Shown: piece by piece, positions 44,038-52,358 of the stretch | Position numbering within the stretch: the first letter of the stretch is position 1 | Layout: the number at the start of each line of letters is the position of its first letter | Source of the DNA: Roseomonas aerilata DSM 19363 | Lineage (GTDB): Bacteria; Pseudomonadota; Alphaproteobacteria; Acetobacterales; Acetobacteraceae | Direction: 5' to 3' | NCBI RefSeq assembly: GCF_000711725.1 | Contig: NZ_JONP01000021.1 | Location: 1 to 64,000, forward strand | Length of the DNA: 64,000 bases | The notes under the pieces: model-generated | The model's database searches: none | The model's input: the letters and a program-made list of their open reading frames with translations, nothing else | What the model was told of the DNA's origin: nothing | Position numbers and translations under genes: made by a program

Positions 44038-44060
44038 GGCCGCCGGGGTTGCCGGCGGCC
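44038..44060 (-). terminator. Rho-independent terminator
   Basis: Arms GGCCGCCGG and CCGGCGGCC with a five-base loop. Read on the minus strand it is followed by TTTTT, so it terminates the small secreted-protein gene ending at 44106; on the + strand it lies 23 bases after the binding-protein stop. Confidence 0.85.
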
Positions 44061-44105
44061 TCTTCATCGTCGTCGGTGGCGCGGGCGTTGTGCCCGCGCC
44101 GTGGC

Positions 44106-44348
44106 TCAGGAGTGCTGGCCGCCGCCGCCGGTCGCGCCGCTGCGCTCCAGGAAGCTCTGGGCCGGCGTCTGGGCCGGGCTGGACAACGGGGTGCGGCTGC
44201 GCTGGATGGTCGCCTCGGGCACCTCGATCGGGCCGTCAACGGTGGCGAGGGTGCGGGCGCTCACGTCCTGCGCGACGAAGGAACCCACGACCGCGGCGGC
44301 GAGGCCAAGCGCGCGGAGGGTCTTGGTCATGCTGGTAGTCGACATCAT
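44106..44348 (-). CDS. Small secreted protein of unknown function
   Basis: An 80-residue product from ATG 44348 or 44345 (AGGAT seven bases upstream). It starts MMSTTSMTKTLRALGLAAAV with a Sec-type signal that runs on into GSFVAQDVSA, and the mature part is a polar 45-residue peptide ending in a Gly-rich Gly-Gly-Gly-Gly-Gln-His-Ser tail. A clear terminator follows. It is divergent from a LysR gene, so that regulator may control it. No family recognised. Confidence 0.65.
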   Translation of the reverse strand: MMSTTSMTKTLRALGLAAAVVGSFVAQDVSARTLATVDGPIEVPEATIQRSRTPLSSPAQTPAQSFLERSGATGGGGQHS

Positions 44349-44365
44349 ACATATCCTAGGTGAAT

Positions 44366-44387
44366 GGCGCCAAAGCATATCGGCGCC
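44366..44387. promoter_or_regulatory. Paired GGCGCC palindromes between the small secreted protein and LysR
   Basis: GGCGCC occurs at 44366-44371 and 44382-44387, 16 bases centre to centre, inside the 138-base divergent gap. Spacing is compatible with a dimeric regulator, possibly the adjacent LysR protein, but the boxes lack the usual T-N11-A form. Confidence 0.25.
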
Positions 44388-44486
44388 TCGTCACCTCATA
44401 TGCGCCACCCTTTGCCCTTTACCACGTGGCAGCGCGGATAGCTGCCATTCGTCCGGTGGATGGAACTTTGCCCAGGAGAGACACTG

Positions 44487-45410
44487 ATGCAACGAAGGCC
44501 GGACGAAGTGGGGCTGCGGCAGTTCGACCTGAACCTGCTGCCCGTCTTCGCGGCCCTGATGCGGGAGCGGAGCGTAACGCGGGCGGGGGAGACGCTGTTC
44601 CTCTCCCAGCCCGCCACCTCCTCCGCGCTCGCGCGGCTGCGCGCCTATTTCCACGACGAGCTCTTCGTGCGCAACGGCCGGGTGTTGGAGCCGACCCCGC
44701 GCGCCGAGGCGCTGATGGAGCAGTTGGCGCCCGCGCTGACGGGCATGGCCGGCGCCGTGGCCGGCGCGGTCCCCTTCGACCCCGCGACCGACAGCCGCAC
44801 CTTCCGCCTGGGGATGAGCGCGGATATCGGCATGGCGATGATTCCGGTGCTGCCGCAGCTGCGCCGGGCGGCGCCGCACTGCCAGTTCATCATCCGCACT
44901 GCCAACTACCGCAACATCCCGCATCTGCTGGACTCGCGGGAGGTGAACACGGCGATCGGCCTGGCGATCGACCTGCCGGCGGCGACGAAGCAGCGGGTGC
45001 TCCGGCGGGACGGGTGGCGGGTGGTGCGGGACGCGGCCTCGCCGGGGCCGGTGGACCTCGACAGCTACTGCGAGCGGCCGCACCTGCTGGTGACGCCGCG
45101 GGGCGATCTGATCGGCTTCGCGGACGAGGCGCTCGCGAAGCTCGGCCGCAAGCGGCACGTGGTCATGGGCATCCCGGATTACGCCCTCATGCCGCGCACC
45201 CTGCCGGGCTCGGACATGCTCTGCCTCATCCCGGAGGGGGCGCTGGCGGCCATGGACGCGCTGGGGATGCTCGCAGGCCTCGCGCACGATCCGCCGCCCT
45301 TCCCCTGCCCGGAGGCGCTGACGCACATGGTCTGGCGCGCCGCCGTGGACCAGGACCCGAGCGAGGTCTGGCTGCGGGGCAAGCTGGTGGAGTGGCTGTC
45401 CCGCCGGTGA
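44487..45410 (+). CDS. LysR-family transcriptional regulator
   Basis: A 307-residue LysR regulator. The winged helix-turn-helix is at residues 10-70 (DLNLLPVFAALMRERSVTRAG then LSQPATSSALARLRAYFHDELF). The effector domain follows (FRLGMSADIGMAMIPVLPQL). It resembles the NodD/LinR-like branch, often linked to aromatic or quorum-type ligands. ATG 44487 follows AGGAGA. The next gene is an aldehyde dehydrogenase on the same strand, and a small secreted protein is divergent. Confidence 0.92.
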   Translation: MQRRPDEVGLRQFDLNLLPVFAALMRERSVTRAGETLFLSQPATSSALARLRAYFHDELFVRNGRVLEPTPRAEALMEQLAPALTGMAGAVAGAVPFDPATDSRTFRLGMSADIGMAMIPVLPQLRRAAPHCQFIIRTANYRNIPHLLDSREVNTAIGLAIDLPAATKQRVLRRDGWRVVRDAASPGPVDLDSYCERPHLLVTPRGDLIGFADEALAKLGRKRHVVMGIPDYALMPRTLPGSDMLCLIPEGALAAMDALGMLAGLAHDPPPFPCPEALTHMVWRAAVDQDPSEVWLRGKLVEWLSRR

Positions 45411-45460
45411 CGGGTTCGCAGCGGTGGTGCCACCTGCAGGGAGGCCTGTTAGAGGGACGC

Positions 45461-46816
45461 ATGCCCGACGCCCCCGCCCTGCTGGACGCCGCCCGCGCGC
45501 ATTTCGCCGATGGCGTCACCCTGCCCCTTCCCGCCCGTCGCGCCGCGCTCGAAGCCCTGCGGGCCGGGTTGGAAGCGATAGAGGGGGAGCTTCTGGCCGC
45601 GCTAGCCGAGGACCTCGGCAAGTCGGAGTTCGAGGCCTGGACCTCCGAGATCATGCTCGTGCGGCAGGAGATCGCGCTGGCGCTGAAGCGCCTCCCCCGC
45701 TGGGCCGGCGAGCGCCGGGTGGGCGGGCGCTGGTTCCACCTGCCGGGGCGGGCGGCGCTACGGATGGAGCCGAAGGGGGCGGTGCTCATCCTCGGCCCCT
45801 GGAACTACCCCGTGCAGCTCTGCCTCGTGCCGCTGGTGAGTGCCCTCGCGGCGGGGAACGCGGTGGTGCTGAAGCCCTCCGAGGTCGCGCCGGCGACGGC
45901 GGCGGCGCTGGGCCGGCTGGCCGCGCGCTGCTTCGCGCCCGGGCATGTGCAGGTTGTGGAGGGCGGGCCGGAGGTGGCGGCAGGCCTGACCGCGCAGCCC
46001 TTCGACCACATCTTCTTCACGGGCGGCACGGAGACCGGGCGGAAGGTGGCGGAAGCCGCGGCGCGCAACCTGGCGACGGTGACGCTGGAGCTGGGCGGCG
46101 CCAATCCCTGCGTGGTCGATGGCGGCACCGACATCGCGCTGACGGCGCGGCGGATCGCCTGGGCGAAGTTCCTCAACGCGGGGCAGACCTGCCTCGCCCC
46201 CAACCACCTGCTGGTGCGGGAGGACGTGGCGGAGGCGCTGGTCGCCGCCTTGCGGGAGACCCTGGCACGCTTCTACGGCGCCGACGGGCGCGGGATGCAG
46301 CGCGTCGTGAATGCGCGTCACCTCGCGAGGATGCGGGCGGTGGCGGCGCGCGGGCGCGTGGCCCTGGGCGGCGGCGTGGACGAGGGCGCGCTGCACATGC
46401 AGCCGACCCTGCTCCTCGACCCCGACCCCGCGCTGCTGGAGGAGGAGATCTTCGGCCCCGTGCTGCCCATCGTGACCTGGCGGGACCGGGCGGCGATGCT
46501 CACGGATCTCTCCCGCCGCCCACGGCCGCTCGCGCTTTATGCCCACACGCGGGACACGGACTTCGCCGAGGCGGTAGCGCGCGCCCTGCCCTCCGGCGGG
46601 TTCTGCGTGAACGAGGCGATCGTGCACTGCACCGTGCCGGACCTCCCCTTCGGCGGCGTAGGCCCGAGCGGCCAGGGACGCTACCACGGGGAGGCGGGGT
46701 TCGAAGCCTTCTCCAACGCGCGCGCGATCTTCCGCCAGCCCGCCGGGATCGATCCGCCCGTGCGGTATCCGCCGTACAAGACACCGCTCTCGATTATCCG
46801 GCGGATCATGGGATGA
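45461..46816 (+). CDS. Aldehyde dehydrogenase (class 3 / coniferyl aldehyde type)
   Basis: NAD(P)-dependent oxidation of an aldehyde to its acid. The protein has 451 residues, the short form typical of ALDH3 and coniferyl aldehyde dehydrogenases. Motifs: ILGPWNYPVQLCLVPLV (family-3 hallmark), FFTGGTETGRKVAEAAA (cofactor), TLELGGANPCVV with catalytic Glu, and NAGQTCLAPN with nucleophile Cys244. The C-terminal hydrophobic region (YPPYKTPLSIIRRIMG) may touch membranes, as in ALDH3A2. It overlaps the next gene by four bases (ATGA). Confidence 0.93.
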   Translation: MPDAPALLDAARAHFADGVTLPLPARRAALEALRAGLEAIEGELLAALAEDLGKSEFEAWTSEIMLVRQEIALALKRLPRWAGERRVGGRWFHLPGRAALRMEPKGAVLILGPWNYPVQLCLVPLVSALAAGNAVVLKPSEVAPATAAALGRLAARCFAPGHVQVVEGGPEVAAGLTAQPFDHIFFTGGTETGRKVAEAAARNLATVTLELGGANPCVVDGGTDIALTARRIAWAKFLNAGQTCLAPNHLLVREDVAEALVAALRETLARFYGADGRGMQRVVNARHLARMRAVAARGRVALGGGVDEGALHMQPTLLLDPDPALLEEEIFGPVLPIVTWRDRAAMLTDLSRRPRPLALYAHTRDTDFAEAVARALPSGGFCVNEAIVHCTVPDLPFGGVGPSGQGRYHGEAGFEAFSNARAIFRQPAGIDPPVRYPPYKTPLSIIRRIMG

Positions 46817-47994
46817 ATGATTTCGATGCGATCGTGCTCGGCGCGGGCGCGGCGGGGCTGATGTGCGCCATGGCAGCGGGGCAGCGCGGGAAGCGCGTGC
46901 TCGTGCTCGACCACGCGGAGGGGCCGGGGGCGAAGATCCTCATCTCCGGCGGCGGGCGCTGCAACTTCACAAACACGGGCACGGAGCCCTCGCGCTTCTT
47001 CTCGGCCAATCCGCAATTCGCGCGCTCCGCGCTCAGCCGCTACACGGCCGGGGATTTCATCGCGCTCGTCGAGAAGCACCGCATCGCCTATCACGAGAAG
47101 ACGCTCGGCCAGCTCTTCTGCGACGGCTCGGCGCGCGCGATCCTGGACATGCTGCTTGCGGAATGCGCGGCGGCGGGCGTGGAAATCCGGCTGCGGCACC
47201 GTGTCACCGACGTCTCCCGCGCGGACGGCTTCCGGGTGGAGACGGACCGCGGCGCCTTCACCGCGCCGGCGCTGGTGCTGGCAACCGGCGGGCTCTCCAT
47301 TCCGAAGATGGGCGCGACCGGGCTCTCGCTCGACATCGCGCGCCGCTTCGGGCTGCCGGTGGTGGAGCCGCGACCGGGCCTCGTTCCGCTGACCTTCGGG
47401 GAGGAGGCGCTGTCCCTGATGCGGCCGATCTCCGGCGTGTCCCTGCCCGTCGAGGCGCGGGCGGGCGCATCGACCTTCCGGGAGGCGATGCTCTTCACCC
47501 ATCGTGGCCTGTCGGGGCCCGCGATCCTCCAGGTCTCCACGCCCTGGCGGCCGGGCCAGCCGATGACGGTGGACCTGCTGCCGGACGTGGATGCGGGCGC
47601 CTGGCTGCGGGCTCGGCGGGACGAACGCCCACGGGCGGCGCTGCACACCGTGCTGGCGGAGCGGCTGCCGCAGCGCCTGGCCTCGGCGCTGGGCACGACG
47701 CGGCTGGCCGAGCACACGCGCCCCGTGGGCGAACTCGGCAACAAGGCGCTGAACGGCGTCGCGGCGATGTTGAAGTCGATGGTGCTGACGCCCACCGGCA
47801 CCGAGGGCTACGCCAAGGCCGAGGTGATGGCAGGCGGGGTGGACACCGCCGCGCTTTCCTCGCGCAGCCTCGCGGCGAAGGAGGTGCCGGGGCTGCACGT
47901 GGTCGGCGAGGCGGTGGACGTCACGGGCTGGCTCGGAGGCTACAACTTCCAGTGGGCCTGGGCCTCCGGCTGGTGCGCGGGGCTTTCGGTCTGA
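46813..47994 (+). CDS. NAD(P)/FAD-dependent oxidoreductase, BaiN/HI0933 family
   Basis: Flavoprotein of 393 residues. FAD-binding motif IVLGAGAAGLMCAMAAGQRG, the family-specific GPGAKILISGGGRCNFTN, then VLATGGLSIPKMGATG and the C-terminal AGGVDTAALSSRSLAAKEVPG. Members are of largely unknown role; BaiN acts on bile acids in gut bacteria and others may reduce unsaturated compounds. Here it is coupled to an aldehyde dehydrogenase by a four-base overlap. Confidence 0.93.
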   Translation: MNDFDAIVLGAGAAGLMCAMAAGQRGKRVLVLDHAEGPGAKILISGGGRCNFTNTGTEPSRFFSANPQFARSALSRYTAGDFIALVEKHRIAYHEKTLGQLFCDGSARAILDMLLAECAAAGVEIRLRHRVTDVSRADGFRVETDRGAFTAPALVLATGGLSIPKMGATGLSLDIARRFGLPVVEPRPGLVPLTFGEEALSLMRPISGVSLPVEARAGASTFREAMLFTHRGLSGPAILQVSTPWRPGQPMTVDLLPDVDAGAWLRARRDERPRAALHTVLAERLPQRLASALGTTRLAEHTRPVGELGNKALNGVAAMLKSMVLTPTGTEGYAKAEVMAGGVDTAALSSRSLAAKEVPGLHVVGEAVDVTGWLGGYNFQWAWASGWCAGLSV

Positions 47995-48013
47995 ACCACG
48001 CCGGGTCGGGAGC

Positions 48014-49033
48014 CTACCACTCGACCCCGATCTTACCGAAGTGGCCTGCGCCCTCCTGGTGGCGGAAGGCCTCGGACAGTTCCTCCAGCGCGAAGACGCG
48101 GTCGATCACCGGGCGCAGACCGCCGCCATCCAGCGCGCGCACGAAGTCCCGTTGCTGGCGGCGGCTACCGACGATCAGCCCTTGCAGCCGCGCCTGCTTT
48201 GCCATGAGCAGCGCCGTCGGCACCTCGCCGCCCCGCCCGGTCAGCACGCCGATGAGATGGATATGACCGCCGACGCGCACGGCCCCGATGGATTGCGGCA
48301 GGGTGCCAGGCCCGCCGACCTCCACCACGTGGTCCACGCCGCGGCCGCCGGTCAGCTCGCGCACGCGGGCGCCCCATTCGGGGGTCTCGCGGTAGTTGAT
48401 CGTCTCGTCCGCGCCGAGGTCGCGCGCCCGCTCCAGCTTCTCGCCGGAGGAGGAGGTGATGATGACGCGCGCCCCGGCCAGTTTCGCCAGTTGCAGCGCG
48501 AAGATGGAAACGCCGCCGGTGCCCAGTGCCAGCACCGTGTCCCCGGGCTTGAGGCCGCCATCCTCCACCAGGGCGCGCCAGGCGGTGAGCCCCGCGGTGG
48601 TCAGCGTCGCCGCCTCCAGGTGGGTGAAGCCGCGGGGGGCATGGGTGAAGGCGGTGGCGGGCAGGGTGACAAATTCCTGCGCGAAACCGTCGATGCCGTC
48701 ACCGGGCGTGCGGGAGAAGTCGGGGATGGTGGGGGCGCCGTCCTGCCAGTCCGGGAAGAAGCAGGAGACGACGTTGTCGCCGGGGGCGAACTCGGTCACG
48801 CCCTCGCCCACCGCCTCCACGACGCCGGCGCCGTCGGCCATCAGCACGCGCCCGTCCGCGGCGCGCATCCCTCCGGTGGCGACGCCGAGGTCGTGGAAGT
48901 TGAGGGAGGAGGCGTGCAGCGCGACGCGGATCGCGCCGGGGCCGGGCGGCCCGGGATCGGGACGCTCCGCGCACTCGATCCGATCGAGCCCTCCGGGGGC
49001 ACGCACCACCATCGCCTTCATCGCCGTCTCCAT
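48014..49033 (-). CDS. NAD(P)-dependent alcohol dehydrogenase / quinone oxidoreductase (MDR)
   Basis: A 339-residue medium-chain dehydrogenase/reductase. GroES-like N-terminal domain (ALHASSLNFHDLGVATGG, MADGAGVVEAVGEGVTEFAPGD) and a Rossmann domain with VLALGTGGVSIFALQLAKLAG. The zinc ligand pattern of classical alcohol dehydrogenases is not seen, so it fits the zinc-free quinone oxidoreductase branch. Start is ATG 49033 or 49021. It is convergent with the BaiN-type gene. Confidence 0.9.
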   Translation of the reverse strand: METAMKAMVVRAPGGLDRIECAERPDPGPPGPGAIRVALHASSLNFHDLGVATGGMRAADGRVLMADGAGVVEAVGEGVTEFAPGDNVVSCFFPDWQDGAPTIPDFSRTPGDGIDGFAQEFVTLPATAFTHAPRGFTHLEAATLTTAGLTAWRALVEDGGLKPGDTVLALGTGGVSIFALQLAKLAGARVIITSSSGEKLERARDLGADETINYRETPEWGARVRELTGGRGVDHVVEVGGPGTLPQSIGAVRVGGHIHLIGVLTGRGGEVPTALLMAKQARLQGLIVGSRRQQRDFVRALDGGGLRPVIDRVFALEELSEAFRHQEGAGHFGKIGVEW

Positions 49034-49072
49034 CCGGGTTCCCCCGCCCTAACGCGGGGCGGCAGGCGGCGA

Positions 49073-50587
49073 CTACGGCGCGCGGGCGAGGATGCGGCCG
49101 AAATCGCCGTCGAGGGAGTTCAGCGCCGCATCGATCCGCCCGCGGCGCTCGGCAGACCAGCGCGCATCCTCGTCCAGGCGGGCCTTCGCCGCCGCCAGCA
49201 TCCGCGCCATCTCGGCGGGCTGCGGGCCGCCCGCCGTCGCGCGGTTGCGCACGATGGCGACGGGATCGAGCGTCTCGCGGAACTCCGCCTCGCTCATCGG
49301 CAACTCGGCCTCCGGCAGGCTCATCTCGCGCAGCGTGGTCGCGTAGATGCGCTGCGCTTCCGCATAGGGGAAGTCGGTGGGCCGGATGTCGTGCTCCTTG
49401 GCGTAGTCCACGACCTCGGAGGCGAAATGGTGGCCGACGCGGAAGGGCAGGCGGTACTTCCGCATCAGCACGTCCGCGACCTCCTGCGAGGCCGTCCAGT
49501 CGAGGTTCAGCTCCTCCAGCGCGCGCTCGGGGCTGATGACGAGAGCCTTCAGCACCCGATCCCAACCCTCCAGCAGGGTCACGGCACCGGCGGTGACGGC
49601 GGTGTTGTCGGCCACGGCCTTCGTGTCGCTCATGCCCGGCGGGATGTTGTGGCCCTGGATGGCGCGGCCGATGCCGAGCGTCACCACGCGGGAGGCCTGG
49701 GCGCGCGTGTCGTTCAGCAGGCCCGGGTTGCGCTTCTGCGGCATGGCCGAGGAGACATAGGTGTTGCCGCCGCCCTCCTGCAGCAGGATCCAGGGGCGCG
49801 GCTGCGCGTACTGCGTCATCACGTCCTCGACGAAGGCGCCGGCATGCAGCGCGATGCCGGTGGCGATGGCGCCGATCTCGACGGGCATCTCGGCGGCCGC
49901 GATCTGGGCCGCGTCGTAGGCGTTCTCGACGGTCGCCGGGAAGCCGAGATAGGCCGCCATGCGATCCCGGTTCAGCGGCCAGCTCGTGCCGTTCAGCACG
50001 GTGGTGCCCATGGGCGAGCGGTCGAGGCGCGCGAAGGCCTCGCGCAGGCGCTGCGCGTCGCGCTCCAGCCCCGCGATATGGCCGAGGAGGTAGTGCCCGT
50101 AGCTGTTCGGCTGGGCGGCCACGCCGTTGGTGTAGTTCGGCACGACCGTGCCGGCATGGGCCTCGGCCAGGCGCAGCATCGTCTCGGTGGTGCGGCGCAA
50201 TTGGTCGGAAAGGCGCAGCAGCTCGTCGCGCTGGATGGCCGCGCGGACGGTCGAGAGCATGTCCTGGCTGGAGCGCCCGGCATGCAGCAGCGTCGCCTCG
50301 ACGCCCGCGGCCTCGATCAGCAGGGGCTCGAAGGTGATCACCAGGCTCGGGCGGCGGCCGTTGGGCCCGTTGCCCGCCGTGATGACCCGGTTCAGCCCCG
50401 CGGCGATGCGCGGTGCCAGGGCGGGGTCGAGCAGCCCCTCCTCCGAGTTGATGACGGTGCTCGCCTTGTTGATCTCGCCGAGCCAGAAGAAGGGGTCCCG
50501 CCGGGACGCGGTCTGGCTACCGGTCTGGGCCAGGGCGGCGCTGGAACACATCGCGGCCACTCCGATCAGCAACATCCAACGGCGCAT
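49073..50587 (-). CDS. Exported argininosuccinate lyase/fumarase superfamily protein
   Basis: A 504-residue protein of the fumarase/aspartase superfamily. The superfamily signature is SSAMPQKRNPGLLN, near residue 280, and TVLNGTSWPLNRDRMA and ISPERALEELNLDWTASQEVAD also fit argininosuccinate lyase-like proteins. Unusually it begins with a Sec signal peptide (MRRWMLLIGVAAMCSSAALA), so it is predicted periplasmic. Real argininosuccinate lyases are cytoplasmic. The metabolic role is unknown; it may split an amino acid conjugate of a dicarboxylate outside the cell membrane. Confidence 0.85.
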   Translation of the reverse strand: MRRWMLLIGVAAMCSSAALAQTGSQTASRRDPFFWLGEINKASTVINSEEGLLDPALAPRIAAGLNRVITAGNGPNGRRPSLVITFEPLLIEAAGVEATLLHAGRSSQDMLSTVRAAIQRDELLRLSDQLRRTTETMLRLAEAHAGTVVPNYTNGVAAQPNSYGHYLLGHIAGLERDAQRLREAFARLDRSPMGTTVLNGTSWPLNRDRMAAYLGFPATVENAYDAAQIAAAEMPVEIGAIATGIALHAGAFVEDVMTQYAQPRPWILLQEGGGNTYVSSAMPQKRNPGLLNDTRAQASRVVTLGIGRAIQGHNIPPGMSDTKAVADNTAVTAGAVTLLEGWDRVLKALVISPERALEELNLDWTASQEVADVLMRKYRLPFRVGHHFASEVVDYAKEHDIRPTDFPYAEAQRIYATTLREMSLPEAELPMSEAEFRETLDPVAIVRNRATAGGPQPAEMARMLAAAKARLDEDARWSAERRGRIDAALNSLDGDFGRILARAP

Positions 50588-50717
50588 GGCCTGCTCCCTC
50601 CACGGCCGGCTGGACCGGCCCTTCGGCGCGCATCCTACGGGGCGGGGGCGGGGGCGGCCAAGCCGGGGCGCCCGCGTGTATCATTCCGCCCCTCCCCACC
50701 CTATATCCCCGGCCACC

Positions 50718-52358
50718 ATGCTGCGCCTGACCGAGATCAAGCTTCCCCTGGACCACGCCGAGGATGCCCTGCGCGACGCCGCGGCCGCGCGCCTGGGCGT
50801 GCCGCCCGGGGAGGTGCTGGACATCACCATTTTCCGCCGCGGCTACGACGCGCGCAGACGGGGCGCCATCGCGCTCATCTACACGCTCGACGTCGCGCTG
50901 CGCGACGAGGCGGCGGCGATGGCGCGGCTGGGGGCGCACCGGCACGTCTCGCCCACGCCCGACACCCACTACCGCCTGCCCTCCGCCCCCCCTGCCCCGC
51001 CCCGGCTGCGGCCGGTGGTGGTCGGCGCCGGGCCCTGCGGCCTCTTCGCCATGCTCATCCTCGCGCAGATGGGCCTGCGCCCGATCCTGCTCGAGCGCGG
51101 CAAGGTCGTCCGGCAGCGAACGCAGGATACCTGGGGCCTCTGGCGGCGCTCCGTGCTGACGCCGGAATCCAACGTGCAGTTCGGCGAGGGCGGCGCGGGC
51201 ACCTTCTCGGACGGCAAGCTCTGGAGCGGGATCGGCGACAACGCGAACCGTATCCGCAAGGTGCTGGAGGAGTTCGTGGAGGCGGGCGCGCCGGAGGAGA
51301 TCCTCTACGTTTCAAAACCTCATATCGGCACCTTCCGCCTCGTCTCCATGGTCGAGCACATGCGGGCGGGAATCGAGGCGCTGGGCGGCGAGTACCGCTT
51401 CGGGACGCGGGTGGAGGATGTGGTGCTCGGCCCTGACCGGCGGGTGCGGGGCCTCGGCCTCTCGAACGGCGAGTTCCTGGAGGCGGACCACGTGGTCCTC
51501 GCCGTCGGCCACTCCGCGCGCGACACCTTCACCATGCTGCACGAGCGCGGCGTCTACATGGAGGCAAAGCCCTTCTCCATCGGCGTGCGGATCGAGCACC
51601 CGCAGGGCATGATCGACCGCTGCCGCTTCGGGCCGCAGGCGGGCCATCCGGTGCTCGGCGCGGCCGACTACAAGCTCGTGCATCACTGCACCACGCCGGC
51701 GGCGGAAGGCCGCGCCGTCTACTCCTTCTGCATGTGCCCGGGCGGCACGGTGGTCGCGGCCACCTCCGAGCCCGGCCGCGTCGTGACCAACGGGATGAGC
51801 CAGTATTCCCGCAACGAGCGCAACGCGAATGCGGGGATCGTGGTGAGCATCACGCCCGAGCGCGACTATCCCGGCTCCCCCATCGCCGGCATCGACTTCC
51901 AGCGGCACTGGGAGGAGCGCGCCTTCGTCGCAGGCGGGAGCGATTACCGCGCGCCGGCGCAGCTCGTCGGGGATTTCCTGGCCGGGCGCCCCTCCACGAA
52001 GCTCGGGGAGGTCGTGCCCTCCTACAAGCCGGGCGTGACGCCGACGGATCTCTCCCAGTGCCTGCCGGACTTCGCCGTCGCCGCCATCCGCGAGGCGCTG
52101 CCGGCCTTCGAGCGGCAGATCCGCGGCTTCGCCATGGCGGACGCGGTGCTGACGGGGGTGGAGACGCGCACCTCCTCCCCGCTGCGCATCAAGCGGGATG
52201 AAACGGGACAGAGCCTGAACACGCCCGGGCTTTTCCCGGCCGGCGAGGGCGCGGGCTATGCGGGGGGCATTCTCTCCGCCGGCGTGGACGGGATCAGAGC
52301 GGCGGAGGCGGTGGCGGCGAGCCTTTCCTCGCTCGTGCCCGCGGAGAACAGGGACTGA
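50718..52358 (+). CDS. COG2509-type FAD-dependent dehydrogenase
   Basis: A 546-residue flavoprotein of the uncharacterised COG2509 family. An N-terminal alpha/beta domain (LRLTEIKLPLDHAEDALRDA) precedes the FAD-binding region (VVVGAGPCGLFAMLILAQMG). Family marks are TPESNVQFGEGGAGTFSDGKLW and YSFCMCPGGTVVAATSEPG, with two Cys close together. The C-terminus has the second FAD motif FPAGEGAGYAGGILSAGVDG. The stop is directly followed by the LLM gene start, so the two are one operon. Biochemistry not known for the family. Confidence 0.92.
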   Translation: MLRLTEIKLPLDHAEDALRDAAAARLGVPPGEVLDITIFRRGYDARRRGAIALIYTLDVALRDEAAAMARLGAHRHVSPTPDTHYRLPSAPPAPPRLRPVVVGAGPCGLFAMLILAQMGLRPILLERGKVVRQRTQDTWGLWRRSVLTPESNVQFGEGGAGTFSDGKLWSGIGDNANRIRKVLEEFVEAGAPEEILYVSKPHIGTFRLVSMVEHMRAGIEALGGEYRFGTRVEDVVLGPDRRVRGLGLSNGEFLEADHVVLAVGHSARDTFTMLHERGVYMEAKPFSIGVRIEHPQGMIDRCRFGPQAGHPVLGAADYKLVHHCTTPAAEGRAVYSFCMCPGGTVVAATSEPGRVVTNGMSQYSRNERNANAGIVVSITPERDYPGSPIAGIDFQRHWEERAFVAGGSDYRAPAQLVGDFLAGRPSTKLGEVVPSYKPGVTPTDLSQCLPDFAVAAIREALPAFERQIRGFAMADAVLTGVETRTSSPLRIKRDETGQSLNTPGLFPAGEGAGYAGGILSAGVDGIRAAEAVAASLSSLVPAENRD

